Made by a program: the position numbers and the translations under genes
In this document: positions 1 through 5,547 of the stretch, one piece after another
Position numbering within the stretch: the first letter of the stretch is position 1
Layout of the letters: every line of letters begins with the position of its first letter
From: Acetatifactor sp.
GTDB taxonomy: Bacteria; Bacillota; Clostridia; Lachnospirales; Lachnospiraceae
NCBI GenBank assembly: GCA_016303085.1
Contig: JAEDMI010000166.1
Coordinates: 1 to 5,547 of the forward strand
DNA: 5,547 nt
Direction of reading: 5' to 3'
The notes under the pieces: model-generated
Seen by the model: only the letters and a program-made list of their open reading frames with translations
The model's database searches: none
What the model was told of the DNA's origin: nothing

Positions 1-708
1 GACCGCTTCCCGCTGTTGGTAAAGATTATCGATGCAAAGGATGATTTGAGTATTCAGGTACACCCGGATGATGTTTACGCAGGATCTCATGAAAACGGTT
101 CTCTGGGCAAGACGGAGTGCTGGTATGTACTGGATTGCCCCGAGGGAGCAACGTTGGTCATCGGTCACAATGCGAAGACAAAGGAAGAACTGGATGACAT
201 GATTCATCAGGGCCGCTGGAAGGAGTTCATTCGTGAGATTCCTGTAAAGAAGGGTGATTTTATCCAAATCGATCCCGGAACAGTACATGCTATCAAGGGC
301 GGACTCCTGATTTTGGAAACTCAGCAAAACAGTGATATTACCTACCGTGTTTATGATTATGACAGGCTTTCAAACGGCAAGCCCAGACAGTTGCACGTTG
401 AGCAGAGCATCGATGTCATTACGGTGCCCGCAAAATCAGCGGAGGAAAGTGTCAAATCCGCGGCAGACTTGCCCGAGAACTGCATTAATGAGCTTTATCG
501 TTGCAAGTATTATCGGGTATCAAAGGTAAATTTAAACGGCAGTATGCAGTTTGATACGAATGCTCCTTTTCTGTTGGCTACGATAGTGTCCGGTGACGGT
601 ATTGTCAACAGCCAGCCTGTGAGAAAGGGCGACCATTTCTTGATTCCAAACGGAGCTAAGAGCGTGGAATTGACAGGAAAAATGGAGTTGATTTTGTCGA
701 ATGTGTAA
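1..708 (+). CDS. manA: Mannose-6-phosphate isomerase, type I (3' part, start outside window)
   Basis: This enzyme interconverts mannose 6-phosphate and fructose 6-phosphate in the cytoplasm. It links mannose catabolism to glycolysis and supplies mannose 6-phosphate for GDP-mannose. The frame is open from base 1, and the first residues (DRFPLLVKIIDAKDD) already match the family, so the gene begins upstream; the TTG at 16 is an internal codon. About 235 residues are visible. The short Firmicutes form is usually 300-320, so roughly 75-80 N-terminal residues are missing. The expected metal-site residues are present, numbered from base 1: Gln19 and His21 in QVHPDD, Glu39 in GKTECWYVLD, and His96 in PGTVHAIKGG. 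The catalytic Arg116 lies in ITYRVYDYDR. The C-terminal part (about 165-235) is the usual small beta domain ending in ELILSNV. The gene reads toward the acyltransferase, but a 119-base gap with its own promoter separates them. No intrinsic terminator is evident after the stop. Identification is firm. Confidence 0.95.
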   Translation, partial: DRFPLLVKIIDAKDDLSIQVHPDDVYAGSHENGSLGKTECWYVLDCPEGATLVIGHNAKTKEELDDMIHQGRWKEFIREIPVKKGDFIQIDPGTVHAIKGGLLILETQQNSDITYRVYDYDRLSNGKPRQLHVEQSIDVITVPAKSAEESVKSAADLPENCINELYRCKYYRVSKVNLNGSMQFDTNAPFLLATIVSGDGIVNSQPVRKGDHFLIPNGAKSVELTGKMELILSNV

Positions 709-726
709 TAGGAAATAAAGCAACTG

Positions 727-806
727 AATTTAACAAAATACGGGATGTAATGTTAAAAATAGTTGGTAGAAAGACAATGTTTTATTTGCTATAATATGTT
801 AAAATT
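727..806. repeat. Recurring TGTTAAA words around the promoter (possible operator)
   Basis: Three near-copies of one word lie in this intergenic stretch: AATTTAACA at 727-735 (inverted), TGTTAAAAAT at 751-760, and TGTTAAAATT at 797-806. The first two form a perfect 7-bp inverted repeat (729-735 with 751-757, 15-base spacer). The third overlaps the predicted transcription start. Such an arrangement could bind a repressor, for example the XRE-AbrB protein encoded two genes downstream. The region is very AT-rich, so chance recurrence is a real alternative. No T-run follows the inverted repeat, so it is not a good manA terminator. Confidence 0.25.
763..795 (+). promoter_or_regulatory. Extended -10 promoter for the acyltransferase-regulator unit
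   Basis: A perfect TATAAT at 790-795 is preceded by TGC (787-789), giving the TGnTATAAT extended -10 form used by the housekeeping sigma factor. The best -35-like word, TTGGTA at 763-768, sits 21 bases upstream, longer than ideal, so the promoter probably depends on the extended -10. Transcription would start near 802, leaving a leader of about 26 bases before the ATG at 828. A TGTTAAAA word at 797-804 overlaps the expected start point. Read by eye only. Confidence 0.6.
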
Positions 807-814
807 AATAGCAA

Positions 815-820
815 AGGTGG
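815..820 (+). promoter_or_regulatory. Ribosome binding site of the acyltransferase gene
   Basis: AGGTGG lies 7 bases before the ATG at 828. This is good spacing and supports that ATG as the start. Confidence 0.75.
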
Positions 821-827
821 TAATTGT

Positions 828-1910
828 ATGAGAAAATACTACATTGATAACATTCGCTCTTTCACAATTATTCTGGTAGTTTTATATCATGTCATTTACA
901 TGTTCAATTCTGTAATTACAGCCGGTGTAATCGGACCGATTGCAAATGTACCTTGGCTGGATGTTGTGCAGTATCTGTTGTATCCGTGGTTTATGTTAAT
1001 TTTGTTTATCATAAGCGGAATGTGCAGCAGATTCTATTTGGAAAACCATAGTGCAGGGGAATTCTTACGGGCAAGAACCCGAAAACTGCTGGTACCGTCT
1101 ACCATTGGACTATTGGTATTCGGATGGGCACAGGGATATTTTAACATGGTAATCGGTCATGCGTTTGATTCCATGCCGGAGACGCCGGCACCTGTGTTAT
1201 ACTTGATTATGTGTGTCTCGGGCACGGGAGTTCTCTGGACTGTTCAGGTGATGTGGATTTTGTCTCTGATTCTTCTTCTTGTACGTAAAGTGGAGAAAGG
1301 AAGACTTTTGAAGCTGGGTGCCAAGACTAATATTTTGATGCTCATTCTCCTTGGACTTGCAGTTTGGGGAGCAGCGCAAGTTTTAAATACTCCGGTAATA
1401 GTGGTATATCGTTTCGGAATTTACGGCATTGGCTTTTTGCTGGGGTATTATGTTTTTTCGCACGAAGAGGTAACGGATTGTCTGAAAAAGTTAGCGATTC
1501 CGTTGCTGATAGCGGCTCTTTTCCTTGGAGCAGCTTATGTATATATTACCTTTGGACAAAATTATGCAGAGGCTCCTGCGGTAAATTCCCCTTTTGCCAT
1601 CAGCTATGCTTGGATAATGTGTCTCGCGGTAATTGGCTGCTTTAAAAAATGGGCATACGGAACTGATAAATTTAGTGTATTTATTGCAAAGAGAAGCTTT
1701 GGATTGTACGTATTCCATTATCTGGCGCTTTCTTTTGCTGCTTATCTGCTGACAAAGTATACAAAACTGCCGGCCGGCCTTATCTACCTGCTGGTTACGC
1801 TTGCTGCATTTGCAGGAGGATTATTGCTGTATGAGATTATCTCAAGAATCCCGTTCATTCGCTGGTGTGTACTGGGAATAAAAAAGGATTCAAAAATGAA
1901 GAAGGAGTAA
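828..1910 (+). CDS. Integral-membrane acyltransferase, AT3 (acyltransferase_3/OafA-like) family
   Basis: Members of this family move acyl groups, often acetyl, across or at the membrane onto sugars, polysaccharides, lipids or antibiotics; the acceptor here cannot be told. The 360-residue protein matches the usual size of the membrane domain alone, with no extracytoplasmic SGNH domain. The N-terminus reads YYIDNIRSFTIILVVLYHVIYMF, split as YYIDNIRSF then TIILVVLYHVIYMF, with the family's conserved His21 in TM1. Arg81 and Arg83 in the RARTRKLLVP loop (81-90) and the SFGLYVFHYLAL stretch (290-301) are also typical. About ten hydrophobic segments can be seen, near 11-27, 47-67, 88-108, 122-152, 167-187, 190-210, 222-241, 257-272, 291-308 and 316-338. 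The C-terminus is a short lysine-rich cytoplasmic tail whose last codons contain the Shine-Dalgarno site of the next gene. The ATG is chosen for its AGGTGG site. The family call is firm; the substrate is unknown. Confidence 0.88.
   Translation: MRKYYIDNIRSFTIILVVLYHVIYMFNSVITAGVIGPIANVPWLDVVQYLLYPWFMLILFIISGMCSRFYLENHSAGEFLRARTRKLLVPSTIGLLVFGWAQGYFNMVIGHAFDSMPETPAPVLYLIMCVSGTGVLWTVQVMWILSLILLLVRKVEKGRLLKLGAKTNILMLILLGLAVWGAAQVLNTPVIVVYRFGIYGIGFLLGYYVFSHEEVTDCLKKLAIPLLIAALFLGAAYVYITFGQNYAEAPAVNSPFAISYAWIMCLAVIGCFKKWAYGTDKFSVFIAKRSFGLYVFHYLALSFAAYLLTKYTKLPAGLIYLLVTLAAFAGGLLLYEIISRIPFIRWCVLGIKKDSKMKKE
1901..1907 (+). promoter_or_regulatory. Ribosome binding site of the XRE-AbrB gene, inside the acyltransferase 3' end
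   Basis: GAAGGAG, encoded by the last codons of the acyltransferase, lies 5 bases before the ATG at 1913. It decides the start of the regulator against an in-frame GTG at 1865, which has no such site and would add 16 residues unlike the family. The arrangement suggests coupled translation. Confidence 0.8.
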
Positions 1911-1912
1911 AA

Positions 1913-2335
1913 ATGTTTCAGGACAATCTGGTGGAACTCAGAAAAATGCATGGGCTTTCTCAGGAGGAATTAGCAGACAAAATTCATGTCAGCAGACAGA
2001 CCTTATCAAAGTATGAAACAGGAGAGTCGTTGCCGGACGTAGAAAAATGTAAACAAATCGCAGAGGTATTCCAGGTTTCACTGGATGATCTGGTAAACTA
2101 TGACGGCAAAGATACCGGTCTCGCTGTGCCTCCGAAGGGGAAGCACATGTTTGGTGTGGTAAAAGTGGGAGATAAGGGACAAATTGTTATTCCGGCAAAG
2201 GCCAGAAAGGTATTTAAAATTGAGCCGGGAGACAATCTGATTGTACTCGGAGATGAAGCATCCGGGCTTGCAATAATAAAGGAAGAAGGTTTCCTGAGTA
2301 TGATGGCCCAGTTACAAAAAATAAACAGTGAGTGA
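1913..2335 (+). CDS. Transcriptional regulator: XRE-type HTH fused to AbrB/SpoVT domain
   Basis: This 140-residue cytoplasmic protein carries two DNA-binding folds. Residues about 4-60 form an XRE/Cro/C1-type helix-turn-helix: LVELRKMHGLSQEELADKI followed by HVSRQTLSKYETGESLPD, then the usual helices ending in VSLDDLV. A short linker (about 63-78) leads to an AbrB/SpoVT/MazE-type swapped-hairpin domain at about 80-124. There GVVKVGDKGQIVIPAKARKV and FKIEPGDNLIVLGD show the classic 'GQIVIPA.aRk...I.pGD.l' pattern. The tail (125-140) is a short helix. AbrB-type domains normally dimerise, so the protein probably acts as a dimer or higher oligomer. It starts 2 bases after the acyltransferase stop and is surely co-transcribed with it, so autoregulation of the promoter near 790 and control of the acyltransferase are reasonable inferences. 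It is not AbrB or SpoVT itself: those lack the XRE domain. A MazE-like antitoxin role is unlikely because no toxin gene is adjacent. Confidence 0.9.
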   Translation: MFQDNLVELRKMHGLSQEELADKIHVSRQTLSKYETGESLPDVEKCKQIAEVFQVSLDDLVNYDGKDTGLAVPPKGKHMFGVVKVGDKGQIVIPAKARKVFKIEPGDNLIVLGDEASGLAIIKEEGFLSMMAQLQKINSE

Positions 2336-2341
2336 GAAAAC

Positions 2342-2376
2342 AAGAGGATGTACTTCCATGGGAGGTACATCCTCTT
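2342..2376. terminator. Bidirectional intrinsic terminator between convergent genes
   Basis: AGAGGATGTAC (2343-2353) pairs perfectly with GTACATCCTCT (2365-2375). The stem extends inward through TTCC/GGAG (one G-U pair) to an ATG loop, and outward by one A-T pair, giving about 16 bp. On the plus strand it is followed by TTTCTATAT and sits 7 bases after the regulator stop. On the minus strand it lies 41 bases past the GH2 stop and is followed by TTGTTTTCTC, the better U-tract. It therefore probably ends both converging transcripts. Confidence 0.85.
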
Positions 2377-2416
2377 TCTATATGTGTTTCCCTGTGTCTC
2401 ACATATCATATCGGGA

Positions 2417-5377
2417 TTATCTTAAAATCAAGGAGGTAAAACTGTCAAAGGACATTGCATATTTTTCAGACCTTGTCTCGCGCAAACGGGGCAGATAGGA
2501 AGTCAGACTGTTATACAAAGCCGTTGCCTCGGGATGTCCTGCTCTTATCAGTCCGGGCAAATCGCTGGTGCAGACCAGAACACCAAGGTCAAGGTCACTC
2601 AGATAGATTTCATAGAGCAGTCCCAGACGGTGATTCCGGTCAAAGTTGTCGATAGTCTGAACAATGGGAAGAATATTTGTATCGTCCAGTATGGTGGAGC
2701 GGGAAGCGTTTACGACAGTATACCATTGGGGCGTGGTGTAGCTCTCACAGGGGAAACCTTTTAGTGCTTCGTGTCCATTTTGAATCAACAGACCCATTGT
2801 GCCCACGGGAACCTCCTTGTTCATGCTTAAAGAAATGCTGCGAAACATGGGATAGCACCAGAAATCCGTGCAGTAGGTTCCCTCCACGGAAGCCATGTTC
2901 TCTTTCTCCGACAGGAAGAGAATACAGGATTTTGCGTGTCCGGCTATGTCCGGCAATTCAGAACAGAGGAACGCCGGTCTGTCAGAATCGGATACTGTAG
3001 GAGCTTGCTGTGACGATTCGGGATAGCACCATAGTGTATATTCGTTTGCAATACCTGTACCTTCCAGTTCCACGGTGAGTTGAAGGGCTGAAGGTGCTTT
3101 CAATTTCGGAATCTTCAAATCAAATTTACCAAGGATATGTCTGCCGTTTTTTGTGATGGGAGAGATGTTTTGAGATACGGAACCAACGATGAAACCCTCC
3201 ATATCCGTCAAACGACATAACAGTCTGCAATCGGCAAGGTTTTCCATGCGGAAATAGCTCAGGGAGGCAGTAAAGGAGAAACTTTGTCCGAAGGTGACAA
3301 CAAAGCTGTCAAATTCCGCCTGGAGCACTGCACCGGAGCAGAATTTGCGCCAGGCTGCAGCAGTGATTAATCCCTTATTTTCCATAAATGCATTGAGCAC
3401 TCCCACAAGAGCAGTCCCCTGACCGGTAAAATCCTGAAGATCCAGAATCTGAAAGCCCGCAAGATAAGAAGAACGCAGGGCAGTTTCCAGTTCACTTTTA
3501 TAGCAGGCAACAGCCAGCGCACCGGAGTTTATAAAGAAATCATGAGCCTGAGAAAGCATCCCTTTTTCTTCCAGCCGTTTTTTAAATTCCGTGAGATTTC
3601 TCGGCTCTAGCACGCCTGTGTATTTTTCAATTTCCGAAAAGTCGGGGAAGGTTTCATATTGCCCGATTTCATGGGAAATCACCGGAATTTCCGGAATCAG
3701 TTCCGACTGAGCTTCCGTCAGTTTTACCCGTTTCACTCCGGTTCCGTATTGGATTTCCACCGTACCGTCGGAGGAGACTTGCAAAGCCTCTGACGTATAG
3801 GACGGGCGAATTGCTTCATCGTAGTTGAATCGCGTATCGGGCGAAGCTGACTGTACATGTCCCAGAGGCTTATCGCACATAGCGTAGGAACCACGGATCT
3901 GTCTGTCCAAAGTAAACCGGACACCGGAAAAAAAGTCATCATTTGGCTGGATGTTGGGTACCCACTGAAAATTGTTGGAACCCTGGGTAAAAAGCACATG
4001 AGGACGGAATGTCTTATATTTCCCCAACAGATCATTGATGGCAGAGGCGTTGCCCCAAAGTTCGTTTCCCATGGACATCATACGGTAAGATGGATGATTT
4101 GCAAAACTCTCCAACATGCGGAAGCCCTCTGTCTCCAGGAAATCCTGAGCTTCCCGATTGAAACCCTCGTCATCGGGCCCGTTGAAGGTACCCCAGAAGG
4201 GTAGCTCCGGCTGCATATAAATACCAAGCAAATCAGCAGCAATAAATGCTGCTTCGGGAGGACAGCAGGTGTGAAAACGATAGTGATTGATTCCGAAATT
4301 TTTGGAAATCTTCATGACGTGGAGCCAGCCGGAAACGCTCATAGGTGCGTAGCCTGTCATAGGGAAAATCATACCCTCATGTTTTCCGCGGAGAAAAGTC
4401 TTTCTGCCGTTGATGCAGAAATTTGTGCCGTCTGAAGTAAAGGAGCAAAGCCCGGTATAGACGGAAGACGTATCACAGCAAGAAGAACCGCATGAAGAAA
4501 TTTCTGCCTGTGCAGAGACAGTGACATCAAGCCGATAGACATAGGGATTTTCCTCATCCCAGAGCATGCCTGATTCCGAAAGACTTAGCAGCAGGTCGAA
4601 TTCATTTTCACCCGGCATCAGAACCACATCATAAAAGTCTTTCTCCCCGGTAAGCTGACGTGTCTCAACAAGTTCCTCAAATAGTGCGTCTGAAGGGATA
4701 TTTTTATCAGCTTCCGCATATACATCTTTGAGGTGACAGAGGACAGGCAGAACCTGAATCCGTGCAGGGCAGGAGACAGACGCTTCATAACGGACAGGAA
4801 GGTGCAGATGAACAGACTTTTCCGCAAAATTGCACTGCGCATGGATTGCTCCCAGTCTGACGCCGTCCCTGACAAGCAGATTGATATCTCCCAATATTCC
4901 GTTCCAGTTGGTCTGCGTGTCGGGAGAGGTCATGTGACCGCCGGGCACCTTATAGTCGGTGTTTGACACCATAATGGTAATTTCAGGGGTCAAAGTTTTG
5001 ATAAAGCCGGTCAAATCATAGGTATGACGTGCGATAAAGCTGTCGAAACATCCCACAAATATACCGTCAACCCATACATAAGAAGTCCTGGTGCGCTCCA
5101 AAATCAGTTCAAATTGTTTTCCGCTTATATCCGAGACGGAGGAAAAGGGCAGAGATATTACCCTTCGATACCAGCTGTAGCCGGACATTTCATAGGGATC
5201 TGTGAGAAATCCTGTCTCTGTTTTTGAATGAGGAGTACCCTTTTTTGCCTCGGAGACAGTAGTGGGGAGCTGTATGGTATCATGGAACCTCTGAAGTTCA
5301 AAATGTGAGGCCAGTCCCTGTTTTTCGGTGTCAAGGCAAAAGTCCCAGATGCCGTGTAGAGAAATCAGCATGCTCAT
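2417..5377 (-). CDS. Glycoside hydrolase family 2-type enzyme (beta-galactosidase/glucuronidase superfamily)
   Basis: A 986-residue retaining exo-glycosidase of the GH2 type with no signal peptide or membrane segment, so probably a cytoplasmic enzyme acting on imported oligosaccharides. Approximate domains are: 1-195, sugar-binding jelly roll (starts HGIWDFCLD; contains SWYRR, YVWVDG and NWNGILGDI); 196-315, immunoglobulin-like sandwich; 316-about 680, TIM barrel; 680-986, beta-rich C-terminal region of unassigned role. In the barrel, FLRGKHEGMIFP (328-339) and INHYRFHTCCPPEAAF (363-378) precede the acid/base Glu439 in MGNELWG. The likely nucleophile is Glu570 in VISHEIGQY, followed by FPDFSEIEKYTGVL and GFQILDLQDFTGQGTALVG (641-659). 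These motifs mark a GH2 subgroup distinct from LacZ and UidA; the substrate cannot be read from sequence. A Ser/Cys-rich insert (SSCGSSCCDTSS, 294-305) is odd. The start at 5377 is preferred over the ATG at 5371 because AAAGGA lies 10 bases upstream of it. No clear promoter of its own is visible. Confidence 0.9.
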   Translation of the reverse strand: MSMLISLHGIWDFCLDTEKQGLASHFELQRFHDTIQLPTTVSEAKKGTPHSKTETGFLTDPYEMSGYSWYRRVISLPFSSVSDISGKQFELILERTRTSYVWVDGIFVGCFDSFIARHTYDLTGFIKTLTPEITIMVSNTDYKVPGGHMTSPDTQTNWNGILGDINLLVRDGVRLGAIHAQCNFAEKSVHLHLPVRYEASVSCPARIQVLPVLCHLKDVYAEADKNIPSDALFEELVETRQLTGEKDFYDVVLMPGENEFDLLLSLSESGMLWDEENPYVYRLDVTVSAQAEISSCGSSCCDTSSVYTGLCSFTSDGTNFCINGRKTFLRGKHEGMIFPMTGYAPMSVSGWLHVMKISKNFGINHYRFHTCCPPEAAFIAADLLGIYMQPELPFWGTFNGPDDEGFNREAQDFLETEGFRMLESFANHPSYRMMSMGNELWGNASAINDLLGKYKTFRPHVLFTQGSNNFQWVPNIQPNDDFFSGVRFTLDRQIRGSYAMCDKPLGHVQSASPDTRFNYDEAIRPSYTSEALQVSSDGTVEIQYGTGVKRVKLTEAQSELIPEIPVISHEIGQYETFPDFSEIEKYTGVLEPRNLTEFKKRLEEKGMLSQAHDFFINSGALAVACYKSELETALRSSYLAGFQILDLQDFTGQGTALVGVLNAFMENKGLITAAAWRKFCSGAVLQAEFDSFVVTFGQSFSFTASLSYFRMENLADCRLLCRLTDMEGFIVGSVSQNISPITKNGRHILGKFDLKIPKLKAPSALQLTVELEGTGIANEYTLWCYPESSQQAPTVSDSDRPAFLCSELPDIAGHAKSCILFLSEKENMASVEGTYCTDFWCYPMFRSISLSMNKEVPVGTMGLLIQNGHEALKGFPCESYTTPQWYTVVNASRSTILDDTNILPIVQTIDNFDRNHRLGLLYEIYLSDLDLGVLVCTSDLPGLIRAGHPEATALYNSLTSYLPRLRETRSEKYAMSFDSFTSLILR

Positions 5378-5547
5378 GTAGTTATTATCCTTTCCCAGTA
5401 AGTATATATTTTCATAATTGAACCTGGTTCATAAGCTTCTCCTACTGTGATATCAATCCAGTTCTTTATATTTCTTTTATTCGGATCAAATGATGGTCTT
5501 TGAGTACTACCAAGTATTTTCCCAGTTTTTGCATCTGCAACTACTAA
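5374..5547 (-). CDS. Penicillin-binding protein transpeptidase fragment, open at the window edge and broken after the SxxK motif
   Basis: An open frame enters from the right edge and runs 57 residues to a TGA (5376-5374) that overlaps the GH2 ATG. It matches the start of a class B penicillin-binding protein transpeptidase domain, which cross-links peptidoglycan outside the membrane. VVADAKTGKILGSTQRPSF and DPNKRNIKNW lead to AYEPGSIMKIYTY, where Ser43 is the acylated serine and Lys46 its partner (SxxK). Homology appears to stop after YTY (about position 5398). The last seven residues, WERIITT, do not look like the family, and the SxN and KTG motifs plus roughly 250 residues are absent. A frameshift cannot explain this, since the GH2 gene starts at once. 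GC is about 32% here (47 of 147 bases in 5401-5547), against 43-57% in sampled GH2 lines. It is either a gene cut by rearrangement or one side of a chimeric join. The identity of the fragment is firm; its biological reality is not. Confidence 0.82.
   Translation of the reverse strand, partial: LVVADAKTGKILGSTQRPSFDPNKRNIKNWIDITVGEAYEPGSIMKIYTYWERIITT
5388..5393 (-). promoter_or_regulatory. Ribosome binding site of the GH2 gene
   Basis: Read on the minus strand, AAAGGA ends 10 bases before the ATG at 5377. From the second ATG (5371) the spacing would be 16, so the first is favoured. The site lies just inside the point where homology of the upstream penicillin-binding protein fragment ends. 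Confidence 0.6.

Noticed and set aside
16..18. TTG as the start codon of manA
   Set aside because: Residues encoded before it (DRFPL) match the family and the frame is open to base 1, so the true start is upstream of the window.
1865..1912. Upstream GTG start for the XRE-AbrB regulator
   Set aside because: There is no Shine-Dalgarno site before 1865 and the added 16 residues are just the out-of-frame acyltransferase tail. GAAGGAG at 1901-1907 points to the ATG at 1913.
1913..2335. MazE-like antitoxin of a toxin-antitoxin pair, suggested by the AbrB/MazE-type fold
   Set aside because: No toxin gene is next to it. The partner is a membrane acyltransferase upstream, and the other side is a terminator and a convergent gene.
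2380..2406. Second inverted repeat, ATATGTG with CACATAT (13-base loop), past the main terminator
   Set aside because: Short, AT-rich and without a T-run on either side; weaker than the adjacent hairpin and likely chance.
2431..2437. AGGAGGT on the plus strand resembling a strong Shine-Dalgarno site, followed by an open frame from 2455
   Set aside because: It lies inside the GH2 coding region on the opposite strand (codons for TSLIL). The TTG at 2455 is poorly placed, and the 66-residue product shows no recognisable family.
3857..4204. 115-residue plus-strand open frame opposite the GH2 gene
   Set aside because: It overlaps the catalytic core of the GH2 gene, has no ribosome binding site or family resemblance, and is explained as a shadow of a strongly conserved coding region.
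5401..5406. TATACT on the minus strand as a -10 for the GH2 gene
   Set aside because: There is no matching -35 at normal spacing, the leader would be very short, and the bases are codons of the PBP fragment.

Overview
The window looks like chromosomal DNA from a gut-type Firmicute, most likely a Clostridia/Lachnospiraceae-like organism. This is inferred from purine-rich Shine-Dalgarno sites, a short type I phosphomannose isomerase, a Clostridia-style membrane acyltransferase, and GC content in the low-to-high forties over most of the window. No species can be named from the sequence.

Layout: (1) positions 1-708, plus strand, carry the 3' part of manA (mannose-6-phosphate isomerase), whose 5' end lies outside the window. 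(2) Positions 709-827 are an AT-rich intergenic region with an extended -10 promoter and a recurring TGTTAAA word. (3) Positions 828-2335, plus strand, hold a two-gene unit: an integral-membrane acyltransferase (AT3 family), then after 2 nt a small regulator that joins an XRE/Cro-type helix-turn-helix to an AbrB/SpoVT-type swapped-hairpin domain. (4) Positions 2342-2376 form a strong hairpin between convergent genes, a likely bidirectional terminator. (5) Positions 2417-5377, minus strand, encode a 986-residue cytoplasmic glycoside hydrolase of the GH2 type. (6) Positions 5374-5547, minus strand, encode a 57-residue piece of a penicillin-binding protein transpeptidase. It includes the SxxK active site but stops just after it, and its stop codon overlaps the GH2 start codon.

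How the parts relate: ManA links mannose 6-phosphate and fructose 6-phosphate, and the GH2 enzyme probably trims imported oligosaccharides, so both fit carbohydrate use, but nothing ties them into one operon. The acyltransferase and the XRE-AbrB regulator are almost certainly co-transcribed, and the regulator may control its own promoter.

The most unusual point is the right end. The penicillin-binding protein fragment is about 32% GC, clearly lower than the GH2 gene beside it. It loses homology abruptly about 150 bases from the window edge, in the middle of a domain that should run for some 250 more residues. That indicates a real rearrangement or a chimeric assembly join. I see no convincing undescribed multi-gene system here.
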